In this document: piece by piece, positions 1-8,021 of the stretch | Position numbering within the stretch: the first letter of the stretch is position 1 | How the letters are laid out: every line of letters starts with the position of its first letter | Assembly (NCBI GenBank): GCA_021805725.1 | Contig: JAJZEH010000037.1 | Coordinates: 300,101 to 364,100, forward strand | Length of the DNA stretch: 64,000 nucleotides | Reading direction: 5' to 3' | DNA from: Pseudomonadota bacterium | Lineage (GTDB): Bacteria > Pseudomonadota > Gammaproteobacteria > Burkholderiales > Ferrovaceae | The notes under the pieces: generated by a model | Told to the model about the DNA's origin: nothing | Database searches by the model: none | What the model saw: only the letters and a program-made list of their open reading frames with translations | Position numbers and translations under genes: made by a program

Positions 1-1
1 G

Positions 2-736
2 GCGCAGACGGTCCATGCGCGCAATACCCTGCTGTTGCGCCAGGCGCGCAGCAGTGCCAGCGAGGCTGATACGCGCCTGCACCGGGCGCTGGGAATCGCA
101 ATGTCGGTTGCCCTGGAGCTGTCCGATGCACTCCAGAATGGGGACATGCCGATGCCTGCGCTGCCTGTTTCCATTGACACCGCCCTGCACAGTCGCCCCG
201 AACTCAAGGCGCTGGAGCAGGTCGTGACGCAGAGGGATACCGAGCGCAAGGCCGCAAATGCGGCCAGCTACCCCGCATTAAGCGTGGGGGGGGACATCGG
301 CCCCAGCGGAGTGACTCCAGCTCACAATGATTATCGCACCTATAGTTTTGGCGTCCAGTTGACCATGCCCCTGATGGAGGGTGGTGCCATCACTGCGAGA
401 GAAGATGCCGCAGCAAGCCGCATGCGTCAGGCGGAATTGCAATTACGCGATACCCTGCAGCAAGTGGAGGAAGACGTCCGCCTTGCGGTGATTGCCATCG
501 AAACCAGCGCAGACCAGATCACCACCGCTGAAATCAGCCTGACGCTGGCGGAGCGCCTGTTGGACCAGGCCCGCGACCGCTTCCAGAACGGTGTGGCAGA
601 TAATCTGGAAGTGGTGGATGCCCAGGCCACCTTGGCCAGCGCGCGGAGTTCCCGGATTGACGCTCTGGCAGCCCATCAAATGGCATACATCAACTACGAG
701 ATGGCCGTTGGGCGTCTGGAATATGGCCAACCCTGA
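2..736 (+). CDS. TolC-family outer-membrane efflux channel, 5' end missing
   Basis: Outer-membrane channel of a tripartite exporter. The gene starts before the window; the frame is open from base 2 and stops at TGA 734-736, giving 244 visible residues. The visible part shows TolC (OEP) family traits: long Ala/Gln/Glu-rich helices and the typical helix-turn stretch RFQNGVADNLEVVDAQ near residue 200, followed by a second helix ending in a short polar tail. It is 17 bases upstream of an HlyD-type adaptor and an EmrB-type permease in the same direction, so the three very likely form one exporter (channel, adaptor, permease). Substrate cannot be read from sequence. The family call is firm. Confidence 0.88.
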   Translation, partial: AQTVHARNTLLLRQARSSASEADTRLHRALGIAMSVALELSDALQNGDMPMPALPVSIDTALHSRPELKALEQVVTQRDTERKAANAASYPALSVGGDIGPSGVTPAHNDYRTYSFGVQLTMPLMEGGAITAREDAAASRMRQAELQLRDTLQQVEEDVRLAVIAIETSADQITTAEISLTLAERLLDQARDRFQNGVADNLEVVDAQATLASARSSRIDALAAHQMAYINYEMAVGRLEYGQP

Positions 737-753
737 GATTTTGGAGCATTCGC

Positions 754-1941
754 ATGAGTGATAGTCCTGCACCGACGGAGATACCGGCTTCCGCAGCGCC
801 CACGACCTCCAGTCGCACCTGGATGCGCAAGGCTGCATTGGCGGTGCCCGCTCTGGTATTGGCGGGATTTTTGATACTCTGGTTTGTCACGCGCAACCAG
901 GAAACCACCGATGACGCATTCATCGAATCCAACGTGGTGCAGATCAGTCCACATGTGGGTGGCTATGTAACGCGCGTGCTGGTTGATGACAATCAGTGGG
1001 TCAAGGCGGGTGACGTTCTTGCTGAAATCGATGCGCGTGATTATGAATTACGCGTCAAACAGGCAGAGGCCATGCTGGCGGCTACACAGGCGCGACACGG
1101 GGCGGCGCAGCAAGACCTTTCAGTGGTGACCACTACCAGCAAGGCACAGATTGTGCAGGCCGAAAGCGCACTGGAGGCAGCGCGCGCCAGCAGCGCGCAA
1201 GCCAGCGCGCAAGCCAGCGCAGCGGAGGCTCAGGCACAGCTGACCCATGCAGACCTTCAGCGCTATGAAATCCTGTTCAGGAAGGACGAAATATCGAAGC
1301 AGCGCCTGGACCAGGCCAACACTGCAGAGCGTGCTGCGCAGGCTCAATGGGAGGCTGCGAGGCGCGGCGCGGCGGCAGCAGCAGCACAGGTGGCCCAGGC
1401 TCAGGCCAGGCTTGCCGAGACGCAATCCGGCCCACGCCAGGTGGATTTGAAACGTGAGCAGGCTGCAAGTGGGCACGCCTCGGTGGAGGAGGCTCGTGCG
1501 GCACTGGAGCAAGCCAGGCTGGATTTATCCTACACGCGCCTGATTGCGCCAGTGGATGGCCGGGTTACGCGCAAATCTTTCTATTTGGGGCAGTTGATTC
1601 AACCCGGGCCTGCCATCATGGCGCTCGTGTATGGCAGTCCCTGGGTGGTTGCGAATTTCAAGGAGACCCAATTGCGCCGGATGCGTCCAGGCCAATCGGC
1701 AGAAATCACTGTGGATGCCTATCCCGGGCGGATTTACAAAGCCCACGTGGACAGTCTGCAGGCAGGCACCGGGGCTCGTTTCAGCCTGTTGCCTCCCGAA
1801 AACGCCAGCGGTAACTACGTCAAGGTAGTGCAGCGCGTGCCGGTTAAAATCGTCTTCGATGAAAAGCCGGAAGATTTGCAGCACCTCGCACCTGGAATGT
1901 CGGTGGAACCCAGGGTTCACCTCACTGACGCGGCCCGGTAG
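754..1941 (+). CDS. emrA: HlyD/EmrA-family membrane fusion protein
   Basis: Periplasmic adaptor linking an inner-membrane MFS pump to the outer-membrane channel. 395 residues. One membrane anchor lies near residues 27-47 (AALAVPALVLAGFLILWFV), followed by the hallmark TDDAFIESNVVQISPHVGGY of the EmrA lipoyl/barrel region. An Ala/Gln-rich coiled-coil hairpin spans roughly residues 105-250, then the returning lipoyl half with LIAPVDGRVTRKSFYLGQ and a beta-barrel. The ATG at 754 has a GGAG eight bases upstream. In the hairpin a 12-base unit is repeated in frame at 1189-1224 (Ser/Gln/Ala-rich), so helix length may vary between strains. It sits between the channel and the permease genes. The family is sure; the emrA name is by analogy. 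Confidence 0.9.
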   Translation: MSDSPAPTEIPASAAPTTSSRTWMRKAALAVPALVLAGFLILWFVTRNQETTDDAFIESNVVQISPHVGGYVTRVLVDDNQWVKAGDVLAEIDARDYELRVKQAEAMLAATQARHGAAQQDLSVVTTTSKAQIVQAESALEAARASSAQASAQASAAEAQAQLTHADLQRYEILFRKDEISKQRLDQANTAERAAQAQWEAARRGAAAAAAQVAQAQARLAETQSGPRQVDLKREQAASGHASVEEARAALEQARLDLSYTRLIAPVDGRVTRKSFYLGQLIQPGPAIMALVYGSPWVVANFKETQLRRMRPGQSAEITVDAYPGRIYKAHVDSLQAGTGARFSLLPPENASGNYVKVVQRVPVKIVFDEKPEDLQHLAPGMSVEPRVHLTDAAR

Positions 1942-1949
1942 GCCCACCC

Positions 1950-3539
1950 ATGAACGCCACTGCGAGCAGCGTCATCGCACCTCGCGACCAGAATGGCGCG
2001 TTGCTCAATCCCTGGTTTATCGCCATCACGGTGGCCCTGACCACCTTCATGGAAGTGCTGGATATTTCCATCGCCAATGTCTCGTTACGGCATATCGCGG
2101 GTGATCTGTCGGCTGGCCAGGATGAATCCACATGGGTCCTGACCTCCTACCTCGTTGCCAACGCCATCGTGTTGCCCATCAGCGGCTGGCTCTCCAGCCT
2201 GATGGGTCGAAGACGCTTTTACATGCTCTGCGTGGCACTTTTCACGACAAGTTCGCTGCTGTGCGGCCTCGCACTCAATCTGCCCATGCTGATCCTGTTT
2301 CGCACGCTGCAGGGTATCGGGGGAGGGGGGCTGCAGCCCTGTTCGCAGGCCATCCTGGCAGACACCTTTCCTCCTGCCAAGCGCGGCATGGCATTTGCCG
2401 TATATGGCATCACCACAGTGCTCGCTCCGGCCATCGGACCGACCATCGGCGGCTGGATCACCGATACTTTCACATGGCGATGGATTTTTCTCATCAATGT
2501 TCCCGTGGGGGCGCTCTCCTTGTACCTCACCACGCGCCTGGTGTTTGACCCTCCACATTTTGCGCAGCAGCGCTCCGGCTTGCTGGCGCGTGGCTTCAAG
2601 ATTGACTACATCGGATTTGCTTTGCTCTCCCTGGGTTTTGGCTGTCTGCAGATCGTCCTGGACAAGGGGCAGCAAGAGGACTGGTTTGAATCGAATTTCA
2701 TCCTCATGATGGCCGTGATTGCAGGGATGGCGCTGCTGGTGCTGCCATTCTGGGAACTGCGTCAACGGGACCCGATGATGGATATGCGCCTGTTGGGCCA
2801 GCGCAATTTCCTGATCAGCAACATCCTTATTTTCATGCTGGGATTCATCCTGTTTGGCAGTACGGTCCTGTTACCCCTGTTTGTACAGACCCTGATGGGC
2901 TACTCTGCCACTGAAGCCGGCATGGTGCTCTCACCAGGAGGACTTGCAGTGCTGTGCTTCATGCCCCTGATCGGAATGATGGTCAGCCGAGTGGATGTGC
3001 GCCACATGATCACTTTTGGCATTCTGTGCAACGCGTTGGCGCTGTACTTGATGTCGCAACTTGATCTGCAGGCGGGATATTGGTCCTTTGCATCGTTGCG
3101 CATCCTCCAGGGTGTTGGACTTGGTTTTTTGTTCATCCCCATCAATACGGCCGCATTTGCCGATATGCCGATGGTGAAGAGCAGCAACGCTTCCGCCATT
3201 ATCAATTTGTCGCGCAATCTAGGTGGTAGTTTTGGCATTTCCCTGGTGCAAACCTGGTTGACGCAGGGTACCCAACGCCATCAGGCCATGTTGGTGGCCA
3301 ACGTGGACGCATTTTCCATGGCGACGCGACAGACGCTTCAGGATCTGACCCAGACGATTTCTTCCCAGGGCACCCCCGCGGGTGACGCGCTCCTCAAGGC
3401 ACAGGCGACACTCTATGCCTTTGTCCAGCAACAGGCCTCAATGCTGTCGTTCCTGGACAATTTCAGGCAACTGTCCTACTTGTTTATTGCCTTCATTCCG
3501 CTGGTGTATCTGATGAGGCGCTCGGTAAGACATCATTAA
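1950..3539 (+). CDS. emrB: EmrB/QacA-type MFS drug exporter (DHA2, 14 TM)
   Basis: Inner-membrane proton-driven efflux permease. 529 residues with about 14 hydrophobic segments, as expected for the DHA2 family. The N-terminus carries the usual FMEVLDISIANVSLRHIAG (helix 1, motif D1) and the loop GRRRFYML (motif A); helix 5 has the antiporter motif C region around APAIGPTIGGW. It starts eight bases after the adaptor gene, so it is cotranscribed with the upstream channel and adaptor. The last 47 bases overlap the 3' end of the convergent oxyR gene. A natural guess for substrate would be hydrophobic drugs, organic acids or uncouplers, but nothing in the sequence fixes it. Confidence 0.93.
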   Translation: MNATASSVIAPRDQNGALLNPWFIAITVALTTFMEVLDISIANVSLRHIAGDLSAGQDESTWVLTSYLVANAIVLPISGWLSSLMGRRRFYMLCVALFTTSSLLCGLALNLPMLILFRTLQGIGGGGLQPCSQAILADTFPPAKRGMAFAVYGITTVLAPAIGPTIGGWITDTFTWRWIFLINVPVGALSLYLTTRLVFDPPHFAQQRSGLLARGFKIDYIGFALLSLGFGCLQIVLDKGQQEDWFESNFILMMAVIAGMALLVLPFWELRQRDPMMDMRLLGQRNFLISNILIFMLGFILFGSTVLLPLFVQTLMGYSATEAGMVLSPGGLAVLCFMPLIGMMVSRVDVRHMITFGILCNALALYLMSQLDLQAGYWSFASLRILQGVGLGFLFIPINTAAFADMPMVKSSNASAIINLSRNLGGSFGISLVQTWLTQGTQRHQAMLVANVDAFSMATRQTLQDLTQTISSQGTPAGDALLKAQATLYAFVQQQASMLSFLDNFRQLSYLFIAFIPLVYLMRRSVRHH

Positions 3540-4446
3540 TTTCGACAAGCGGGGTGATACCGCGGAGTTTCAGGCGCGCAATGCCAGCGCGAATCACGTG
3601 TAATACTTCGGGCCTGGAAAAGCTTTTACGCCAGGCCATGCCGATATGCCGGACCGGGCTGGGTGCCTTGAAGGGAATGATGTCGAGGAGCGCGCTCCGA
3701 TATTTCGGGCTGTTGGCGCTGGCTGGTAGTACAGTGATGCCCATGCCCGATGCCACCATGTTCCTAAGCGTCTCAAGGCTATTGCCCTGTTGTACCACAG
3801 CGTTTTTGGCGCCCAGTTCGGGGCAGGTTTCCACCACCTGAGTGCTGAAGCAGTGCACTGAAGGTAACAGCAGGACCTGCTCCTCACTCAATTCAGCTGA
3901 ACTGATCGAGGCACGCCCGGACCAGCGGTGCCCTTTGGGCACCACCACCTCAAAATATTCCGTGTAAAGCGGTAGGGTGAGAATGCCCGGCGAAGTGAAG
4001 GGCAGGGCTATGAGCGCAACATCGAGTGCCCCATTGCGCAATTGTGCCTCCAGGTGGGCCGTCGTGTTTTCCTCCACCACCAGGGGCATATCTGGCGCAC
4101 TGAGGTGCAGTTGCGCAATCAGGTCCGGCAGCAGATAAGGCCCTACCGTATGGATGGTGCCCAATTTGAGCGGGCCGATCAGCGGGTTTTTTCCCTGGCG
4201 TGCCAGAAGTTTGATCTGTTCCACCACTTCCAGCACCTGTGCCGCCTTTTCAACGATCAGGAGACCCACCGTGGTGACGCTGACTTCTGCGCGCGAGCGC
4301 TCAAACAGTCGTACCCCAAGCTCCTCTTCCAGCTTGAGTACCGCAGTGGACAGCGCGGGCTGACTGACGAAGCATTTTTCTGCGGCGCGGCGAAAGTTCC
4401 TGGTGTGAGCCACCGCAACGATGTAACGCAACTCATTGATATTCAT
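3493..4446 (-). CDS. oxyR: OxyR-type LysR-family peroxide sensor
   Basis: Redox-sensing transcriptional activator. 317 residues: winged HTH at residues 1-60 (NFRRAAEKCFVSQPALSTAV) and a periplasmic-binding-like sensor domain. Counting from the ATG, cysteines fall at 199 and 208 (HCFSTQVVETC), exactly the numbers and spacing of the peroxide-sensing disulfide in E. coli OxyR, which makes OxyR much likelier than a generic LysR protein. The start is supported by GGAG seven bases upstream of ATG 4446. It is divergent from a peroxiredoxin-glutaredoxin gene, its expected target, with paired palindromes in the shared promoter that overlap its own ribosome binding site, so autoregulation is likely. 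Its 3' end overlaps emrB by 47 bases. Confidence 0.93.
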   Translation of the reverse strand: MNINELRYIVAVAHTRNFRRAAEKCFVSQPALSTAVLKLEEELGVRLFERSRAEVSVTTVGLLIVEKAAQVLEVVEQIKLLARQGKNPLIGPLKLGTIHTVGPYLLPDLIAQLHLSAPDMPLVVEENTTAHLEAQLRNGALDVALIALPFTSPGILTLPLYTEYFEVVVPKGHRWSGRASISSAELSEEQVLLLPSVHCFSTQVVETCPELGAKNAVVQQGNSLETLRNMVASGMGITVLPASANSPKYRSALLDIIPFKAPSPVRHIGMAWRKSFSRPEVLHVIRAGIARLKLRGITPLVEINDVLPSASSDTPAE

Positions 4447-4447
4447 T

Positions 4448-4485
4448 GATATCTCCGTTATATCATCTGATAGCCATTGTATATC
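4448..4485. promoter_or_regulatory. Probable OxyR binding site (two spaced palindromes)
   Basis: Two near-identical inverted repeats lie side by side: GATAT-N7-ATATC at 4448-4464 and GATAG-N7-ATATC at 4469-4485. Their centres are 21 bases apart, two helical turns. OxyR is known to bind as a tetramer to four ATAG-like half-sites spaced about ten bases apart, and this layout fits. The site starts two bases before the oxyR ATG on the opposite strand and is about 107 bases from the Prx-Grx ATG, so it could repress oxyR and activate the divergent gene. Assignment to OxyR is inference from position and spacing. Confidence 0.65.
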
Positions 4486-4591
4486 ATGAAGTCAATAACA
4501 ATCAATTAGACTTATTTGTGGCGAAGCGTAAAGTGTCTCCATCGGCGCTTGGAACGAGCCGAAACCCTCAACCACCGAATGGAGCCATGCC

Positions 4592-5341
4592 ATGTTTGAA
4601 AATCATGAAGGAAAAGCAGTCCCCGAGGTCACCTTCCGCATCCGTGAAAACAACGAGTGGAAGGATCTGGACACGCATGAACTGTTCAGGGGCCAGACCG
4701 TTGCCGTGTTTTCTCTGCCCGGAGCCTTCACGCCGACTTGTTCATCCACCCATTTGCCACGCTACAACGAGCTCGCTCCAGCCTTTTTTGCCAACGGGGT
4801 TGATCGCATCCTGTGCATTTCGGTAAACGACACCTTCGTCATGAATGAATGGGCCAAGGAACAGGAAGCCCACAACATCACCATGATTCCCGATGGCAAT
4901 GGCAGCTTCACAGCAGGCATGAACATGCTGGTGGACAAGCAGGACCTGGGATTTGGCAAGCGTTCCTGGCGCTACTCCATGCTGGTCAAGGATGGCATCG
5001 TGGTCAAGCAATTCATTGAGCCCAACCAGCCGGGTGATCCCTTCGAGGTTTCGGATGCCGACACCCTCCTGGCCTACATCAACCCCCATGCCAAAACGCC
5101 GGATCAGGTGGCCATCCTGACGCGCGAGGGTTGCCCCCACTGTGCACGGGCCAAGGCGCTGCTGACGGCGCAGGGCCATGACTATGCCGAAATTGCCTTG
5201 CCCCACACCACGCGCACCCGCGTTGTTGGCGCCATGACCGGCCAGGGAACGGTTCCCCAGGTATTCATCAATGGGGAGCACATCGGCGGTGCTGATGACC
5301 TGGAAGCCTGGATTACATCGCGTAGCGCCAAGGCGGCCTGA
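4592..5341 (+). CDS. Hybrid peroxiredoxin-glutaredoxin (Prx5-Grx) peroxidase
   Basis: Reduces hydrogen peroxide and organic hydroperoxides using glutathione, with its own glutaredoxin domain as reductant. 249 residues. Residues 1-160 are a Prx5-type domain with the peroxidatic motif PGAFTPTC (Cys50). Residues 172-249 are a glutaredoxin with CPHC at 181-184 and the glutathione-binding stretch TVPQVFINGEHIGG. Known hybrids usually have CPYC or CPFC, so the His in the active site is a small departure. GGAG stands upstream of ATG 4592. It is divergent from oxyR and 28 bases ahead of a flavoprotein disulfide reductase. OxyR control is likely. Confident call. Confidence 0.95.
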   Translation: MFENHEGKAVPEVTFRIRENNEWKDLDTHELFRGQTVAVFSLPGAFTPTCSSTHLPRYNELAPAFFANGVDRILCISVNDTFVMNEWAKEQEAHNITMIPDGNGSFTAGMNMLVDKQDLGFGKRSWRYSMLVKDGIVVKQFIEPNQPGDPFEVSDADTLLAYINPHAKTPDQVAILTREGCPHCARAKALLTAQGHDYAEIALPHTTRTRVVGAMTGQGTVPQVFINGEHIGGADDLEAWITSRSAKAA

Positions 5342-5369
5342 CACTACTGACACATTGAGGGAACCCATC

Positions 5370-6785
5370 ATGATCGAGATCTCCGTGATAAATGTGGTCA
5401 TCGGCGCAGGCACGGCAGGCCTTGCGGCCTATCGTGCCCTCGTGGCCGCAGGACAGGAGGCCGTGCTGATCGAGCGCGGCCCCCATGGCACCACCTGCGC
5501 CCGGGTGGGATGCATGCCCAGCAAACTATTGATTGCCGCTGCGGAGGCCGTTCACGGCGTGTCGCGCTGGGAGACCTTCGGCATACGCCTGGAAGGTCAG
5601 GTCCAGGTGGATGGTCGTGCCGTGATGAACCGCATCAAGCGAGAGCGTGACCGTTTTGTAGGCTTTGTGCTTGATGGTGTTTCCGCCATCCCCGACAAAC
5701 ACAGGATCGTCGGACAGGCTCGCTTTGTAGACCCGGGCACCGTGGAAGTGGATGGAGGCCTTCGCATTCGTTTCAAAAAGGCAGTGATTGCAACCGGTTC
5801 ATCCCCGGTGATTCCATCCATGCTTCAGGGGCTGGACGAGCGCGTCATTGTCAATGATGACGTATTTGACTGGCACGACCTGCCGCGGTCCGTAGCGGTT
5901 TTCGGTACGGGAGTCATCGGCCTGGAGTTGGGACAGGCCCTGCATCGACTGGGTGTACTGGTCCACATGTTTGGACGCGGTGGGTCCGTGGGGCCCCTGA
6001 CTGACCCGGCCCTGAAGGATTACGCCGTACAAACCTTCGGTCGGGAACTGGCGCTCGAGGCAGGGGCGCGCCTGACGGGCGCACATCGCACCAGGGACGG
6101 GGTTCTTCTGGAGTGGCAGGATGGCCAGGGTGTGGCGCAACGCACCGAAGTGGATGCCGTGATCGCGGCGACGGGGCGTGCGCCCAACGTGGTCGGGCTG
6201 GGCCTGGAGCACTTGGGCCTTGCCATGCAATCCAACGGGGTGCCCGTTTTCAACCGTCACACCTTGCAATGTGGAAACAGCCCGATTTTCATCGCAGGCG
6301 ATGCCAACCACGACGTGCCGTTGTTGCATGAGGCCGCTGATGAGGGCAGGATCGCCGGCGAGAATGCCGCCACTTATCCGAGCGTGACGGCCGGGTTACG
6401 TCGTGCACCTCTGGGCATTGTTTTCTCTGATCCACAGATGGCCACAGTAGGATCCCGCTGGGCTGACCTCCAAAAAGCAGAGGTTGTCATTGGCAAAGTG
6501 TCTTTCGAGGATCAGGGACGCAGTCGGGTGATGTTGCGCCATCAGGGGTTGCTGCATGTCTATGCCGATCGCAACAGCGGAAAGTTTCTGGGCGCCGAGA
6601 TGATGGGCCCCGATGCTGAGCATTTGGCGCACTTGATGGCCTGGGCTCTGCAGTTGAACACCACAGTCGAGGACATGTTGAAGTTGCCGTTCTACCATCC
6701 CGTGGTGGAGGAGGGGCTGCGCACGGCATTGCGCGACGCAGTCGCCCAAAGAGCGCGTCTGGCCCAGCTGCAAAGCGCTGCGTGA
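5370..6785 (+). CDS. Dihydrolipoamide-dehydrogenase-like flavoprotein disulfide reductase
   Basis: FAD- and NAD(P)H-dependent disulfide oxidoreductase of the Lpd/Gor family, 471 residues. FAD motif GAGTAG at 12-17, redox disulfide CARVGC at 43-48 (the C-x4-C spacing of the family), NAD motif GTGVIG at 179-184, second FAD motif around FIAGDANHD, and the C-terminal catalytic HPVVEE near residue 444. The HP..xE dyad is kept although Lpd proper has HPTxxE. I chose ATG 5370, after TGAGGGAACC, because the open frame upstream lies in the preceding gene. No 2-oxoacid dehydrogenase genes are nearby; the 28-base gap to the Prx-Grx gene suggests a role in thiol or peroxide metabolism in the same operon. 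The physiological substrate is unknown. Confidence 0.85.
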   Translation: MIEISVINVVIGAGTAGLAAYRALVAAGQEAVLIERGPHGTTCARVGCMPSKLLIAAAEAVHGVSRWETFGIRLEGQVQVDGRAVMNRIKRERDRFVGFVLDGVSAIPDKHRIVGQARFVDPGTVEVDGGLRIRFKKAVIATGSSPVIPSMLQGLDERVIVNDDVFDWHDLPRSVAVFGTGVIGLELGQALHRLGVLVHMFGRGGSVGPLTDPALKDYAVQTFGRELALEAGARLTGAHRTRDGVLLEWQDGQGVAQRTEVDAVIAATGRAPNVVGLGLEHLGLAMQSNGVPVFNRHTLQCGNSPIFIAGDANHDVPLLHEAADEGRIAGENAATYPSVTAGLRRAPLGIVFSDPQMATVGSRWADLQKAEVVIGKVSFEDQGRSRVMLRHQGLLHVYADRNSGKFLGAEMMGPDAEHLAHLMAWALQLNTTVEDMLKLPFYHPVVEEGLRTALRDAVAQRARLAQLQSAA

Positions 6786-6826
6786 GGCATCATGCAGCGC
6801 GCCAGCCCCGTCATTCATTGCGTTGG

Positions 6827-6875
6827 ATCAAATTATTGATTGCAAACCATCAACTCAAAAATTGAGAATTATCAA
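6827..6875 (+). promoter_or_regulatory. FNR-like box with additional half-sites upstream of the cytochrome operon
   Basis: The palindrome TTGAG-AATT-ATCAA at 6862-6875 matches nine of ten defined bases of the FNR consensus TTGAT-N4-ATCAA. Three more half-sites precede it: ATCAA at 6827, TTGAT at 6836 and ATCAA at 6849. The box centre is about 69 bases before the ATG at 6938; if it sits at -41.5 as in class II FNR promoters, transcription would start near 6910. The regulator gene at the end of this cluster carries the recognition-helix pattern E-x-x-S-R that reads this motif, so local autoregulated control is plausible. Confidence 0.65.
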
Positions 6876-6937
6876 TGTAATCACGACAGATCAGGCCTAG
6901 TCTCTTTTCATTCGAAAGCGCAAAGAGGAAAGAGAGT

Positions 6938-7996
6938 ATGCCAAAGCACATCGCACGCCTGTTGCTCCTTGTGGCTGTTCTCGCGGCGGCGGCCCTTACT
7001 GCGAAGCATTTCTTCACTGACAAGTCGTATTATGCCTATGGCCATTACCGGGGCGACTCCGTAGCCGAAATTGCCAGTGACGTGCCGCGTTTTCGAGGCA
7101 ACGAATACTGCAAGACATGCCATGCCCAGCAGTATGCCGCCTGGTCAGGCAGCCTCCACAATCAACCGGACATCGGAAAACACGTCAAGTGCGAGGTTTG
7201 CCACGGTCCGGTGGGGCAGCATCCATCGAGGGAGCAGGCTCCTCTCAGTGTGGACGAGCGCATTGCGTTGGGCTCAAAAGCGCCTGCCGGACCGGTGGCT
7301 ACAGACGGCAAATTGCCATTGCCCAGGGATCGCACCAAATGCATCCAATGCCATGAAGCGATGCCTGGGCGCCCTGTGGCACAGCGTCAGGTGGAGCTGG
7401 CTGCTCACTCGGGCACGGAACAATGTACCGCCTGCCACGATCCCCATTCGCCCAAGATCAACTTTGCGGCCCTGCCGCAGCCCCCTCATGGCGATGCTGC
7501 TGCCGGAAAGGCGCTTGCGGCCACATGTGCAGCCTGTCACGGAGCCAACGGGGCCAGCGTCAATCCGGCTTGGCCCAATCTGGCAGGCCAGCATGCGGGA
7601 TACCTGATCAACGCTCTCCAGGCATTCAAGTCGGGTGCCAGGGCCAACGCCATGATGAGTGGTATGGCCGCAGGCTTGAGCGAGGTCGATATGAACAACG
7701 TGGCGGCCTATTTTTCCCAGGCCAGTTGCAAAACTGCGGGAGCAGATAAGGCCAAGGCTGCGCTGGGCAAAACCAGGGCTGCAAGCTGCGCGCTCTGTCA
7801 CGGTACCACCGGCGTCAGCCCCAATCAGGTTTGGCCCAATCTCGCAGGCCAGAATCCTGATTACCTGACCGACACACTCAAGGCATTTCAGGACGGCACG
7901 CGCAACCACCCCGTCATGACCAGCATCGCCAAGACCTTGAATGCTGACGACATGGACAACCTGACCGCTTATTACGCCAGCGCGCGTTGCAAGTAA
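6938..7996 (+). CDS. Hexaheme c-type cytochrome, membrane-anchored
   Basis: Periplasmic electron-transfer protein, 352 residues, with one N-terminal membrane anchor or signal at about residues 5-24. Six CxxCH haem sites start at residues 58, 85, 135, 163, 197 and 284. The first four form a NapC/c554-like multihaem part. The last two sit in two related class-I (cytochrome c4-like) domains, each with the pattern WPNLAGQ and a distal Met region (MMSGMAAGL, VMTSIAKTL). So this is a fusion of a tetrahaem domain and a dihaem c4-type domain. It is followed at 25 bases by a ferredoxin and an NrfD-type gene, pointing to a quinol-cytochrome electron-transfer complex. It resembles the multihaem subunit of ACIII/Qrc-type complexes in context; exact family not recognised. 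Confidence 0.9.
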   Translation: MPKHIARLLLLVAVLAAAALTAKHFFTDKSYYAYGHYRGDSVAEIASDVPRFRGNEYCKTCHAQQYAAWSGSLHNQPDIGKHVKCEVCHGPVGQHPSREQAPLSVDERIALGSKAPAGPVATDGKLPLPRDRTKCIQCHEAMPGRPVAQRQVELAAHSGTEQCTACHDPHSPKINFAALPQPPHGDAAAGKALAATCAACHGANGASVNPAWPNLAGQHAGYLINALQAFKSGARANAMMSGMAAGLSEVDMNNVAAYFSQASCKTAGADKAKAALGKTRAASCALCHGTTGVSPNQVWPNLAGQNPDYLTDTLKAFQDGTRNHPVMTSIAKTLNADDMDNLTAYYASARCK

Positions 7997-8021
7997 TGCA
8001 GTGATCCAGTGAGAGATAAAT

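Noticed and set aside
285..293. Poly-G tract in the channel gene, and similar G7 runs near 12211 and 22783
   Set aside because: Possible slippage sites, but frames are intact on both sides and the genes are not typical phase-variable surface genes.
1189..1224. Short in-frame 12-base repeats in the HlyD-type gene
   Set aside because: Ordinary for Ala/Gln-rich coiled-coil coding sequence; not a minisatellite of note.
6775..6800. Inverted repeat GCGCTGC...GCAGCGC around the stop of the flavoprotein gene
   Set aside because: Seven-base arms with a 12-base loop but no T-run on either strand, so I do not call a terminator.
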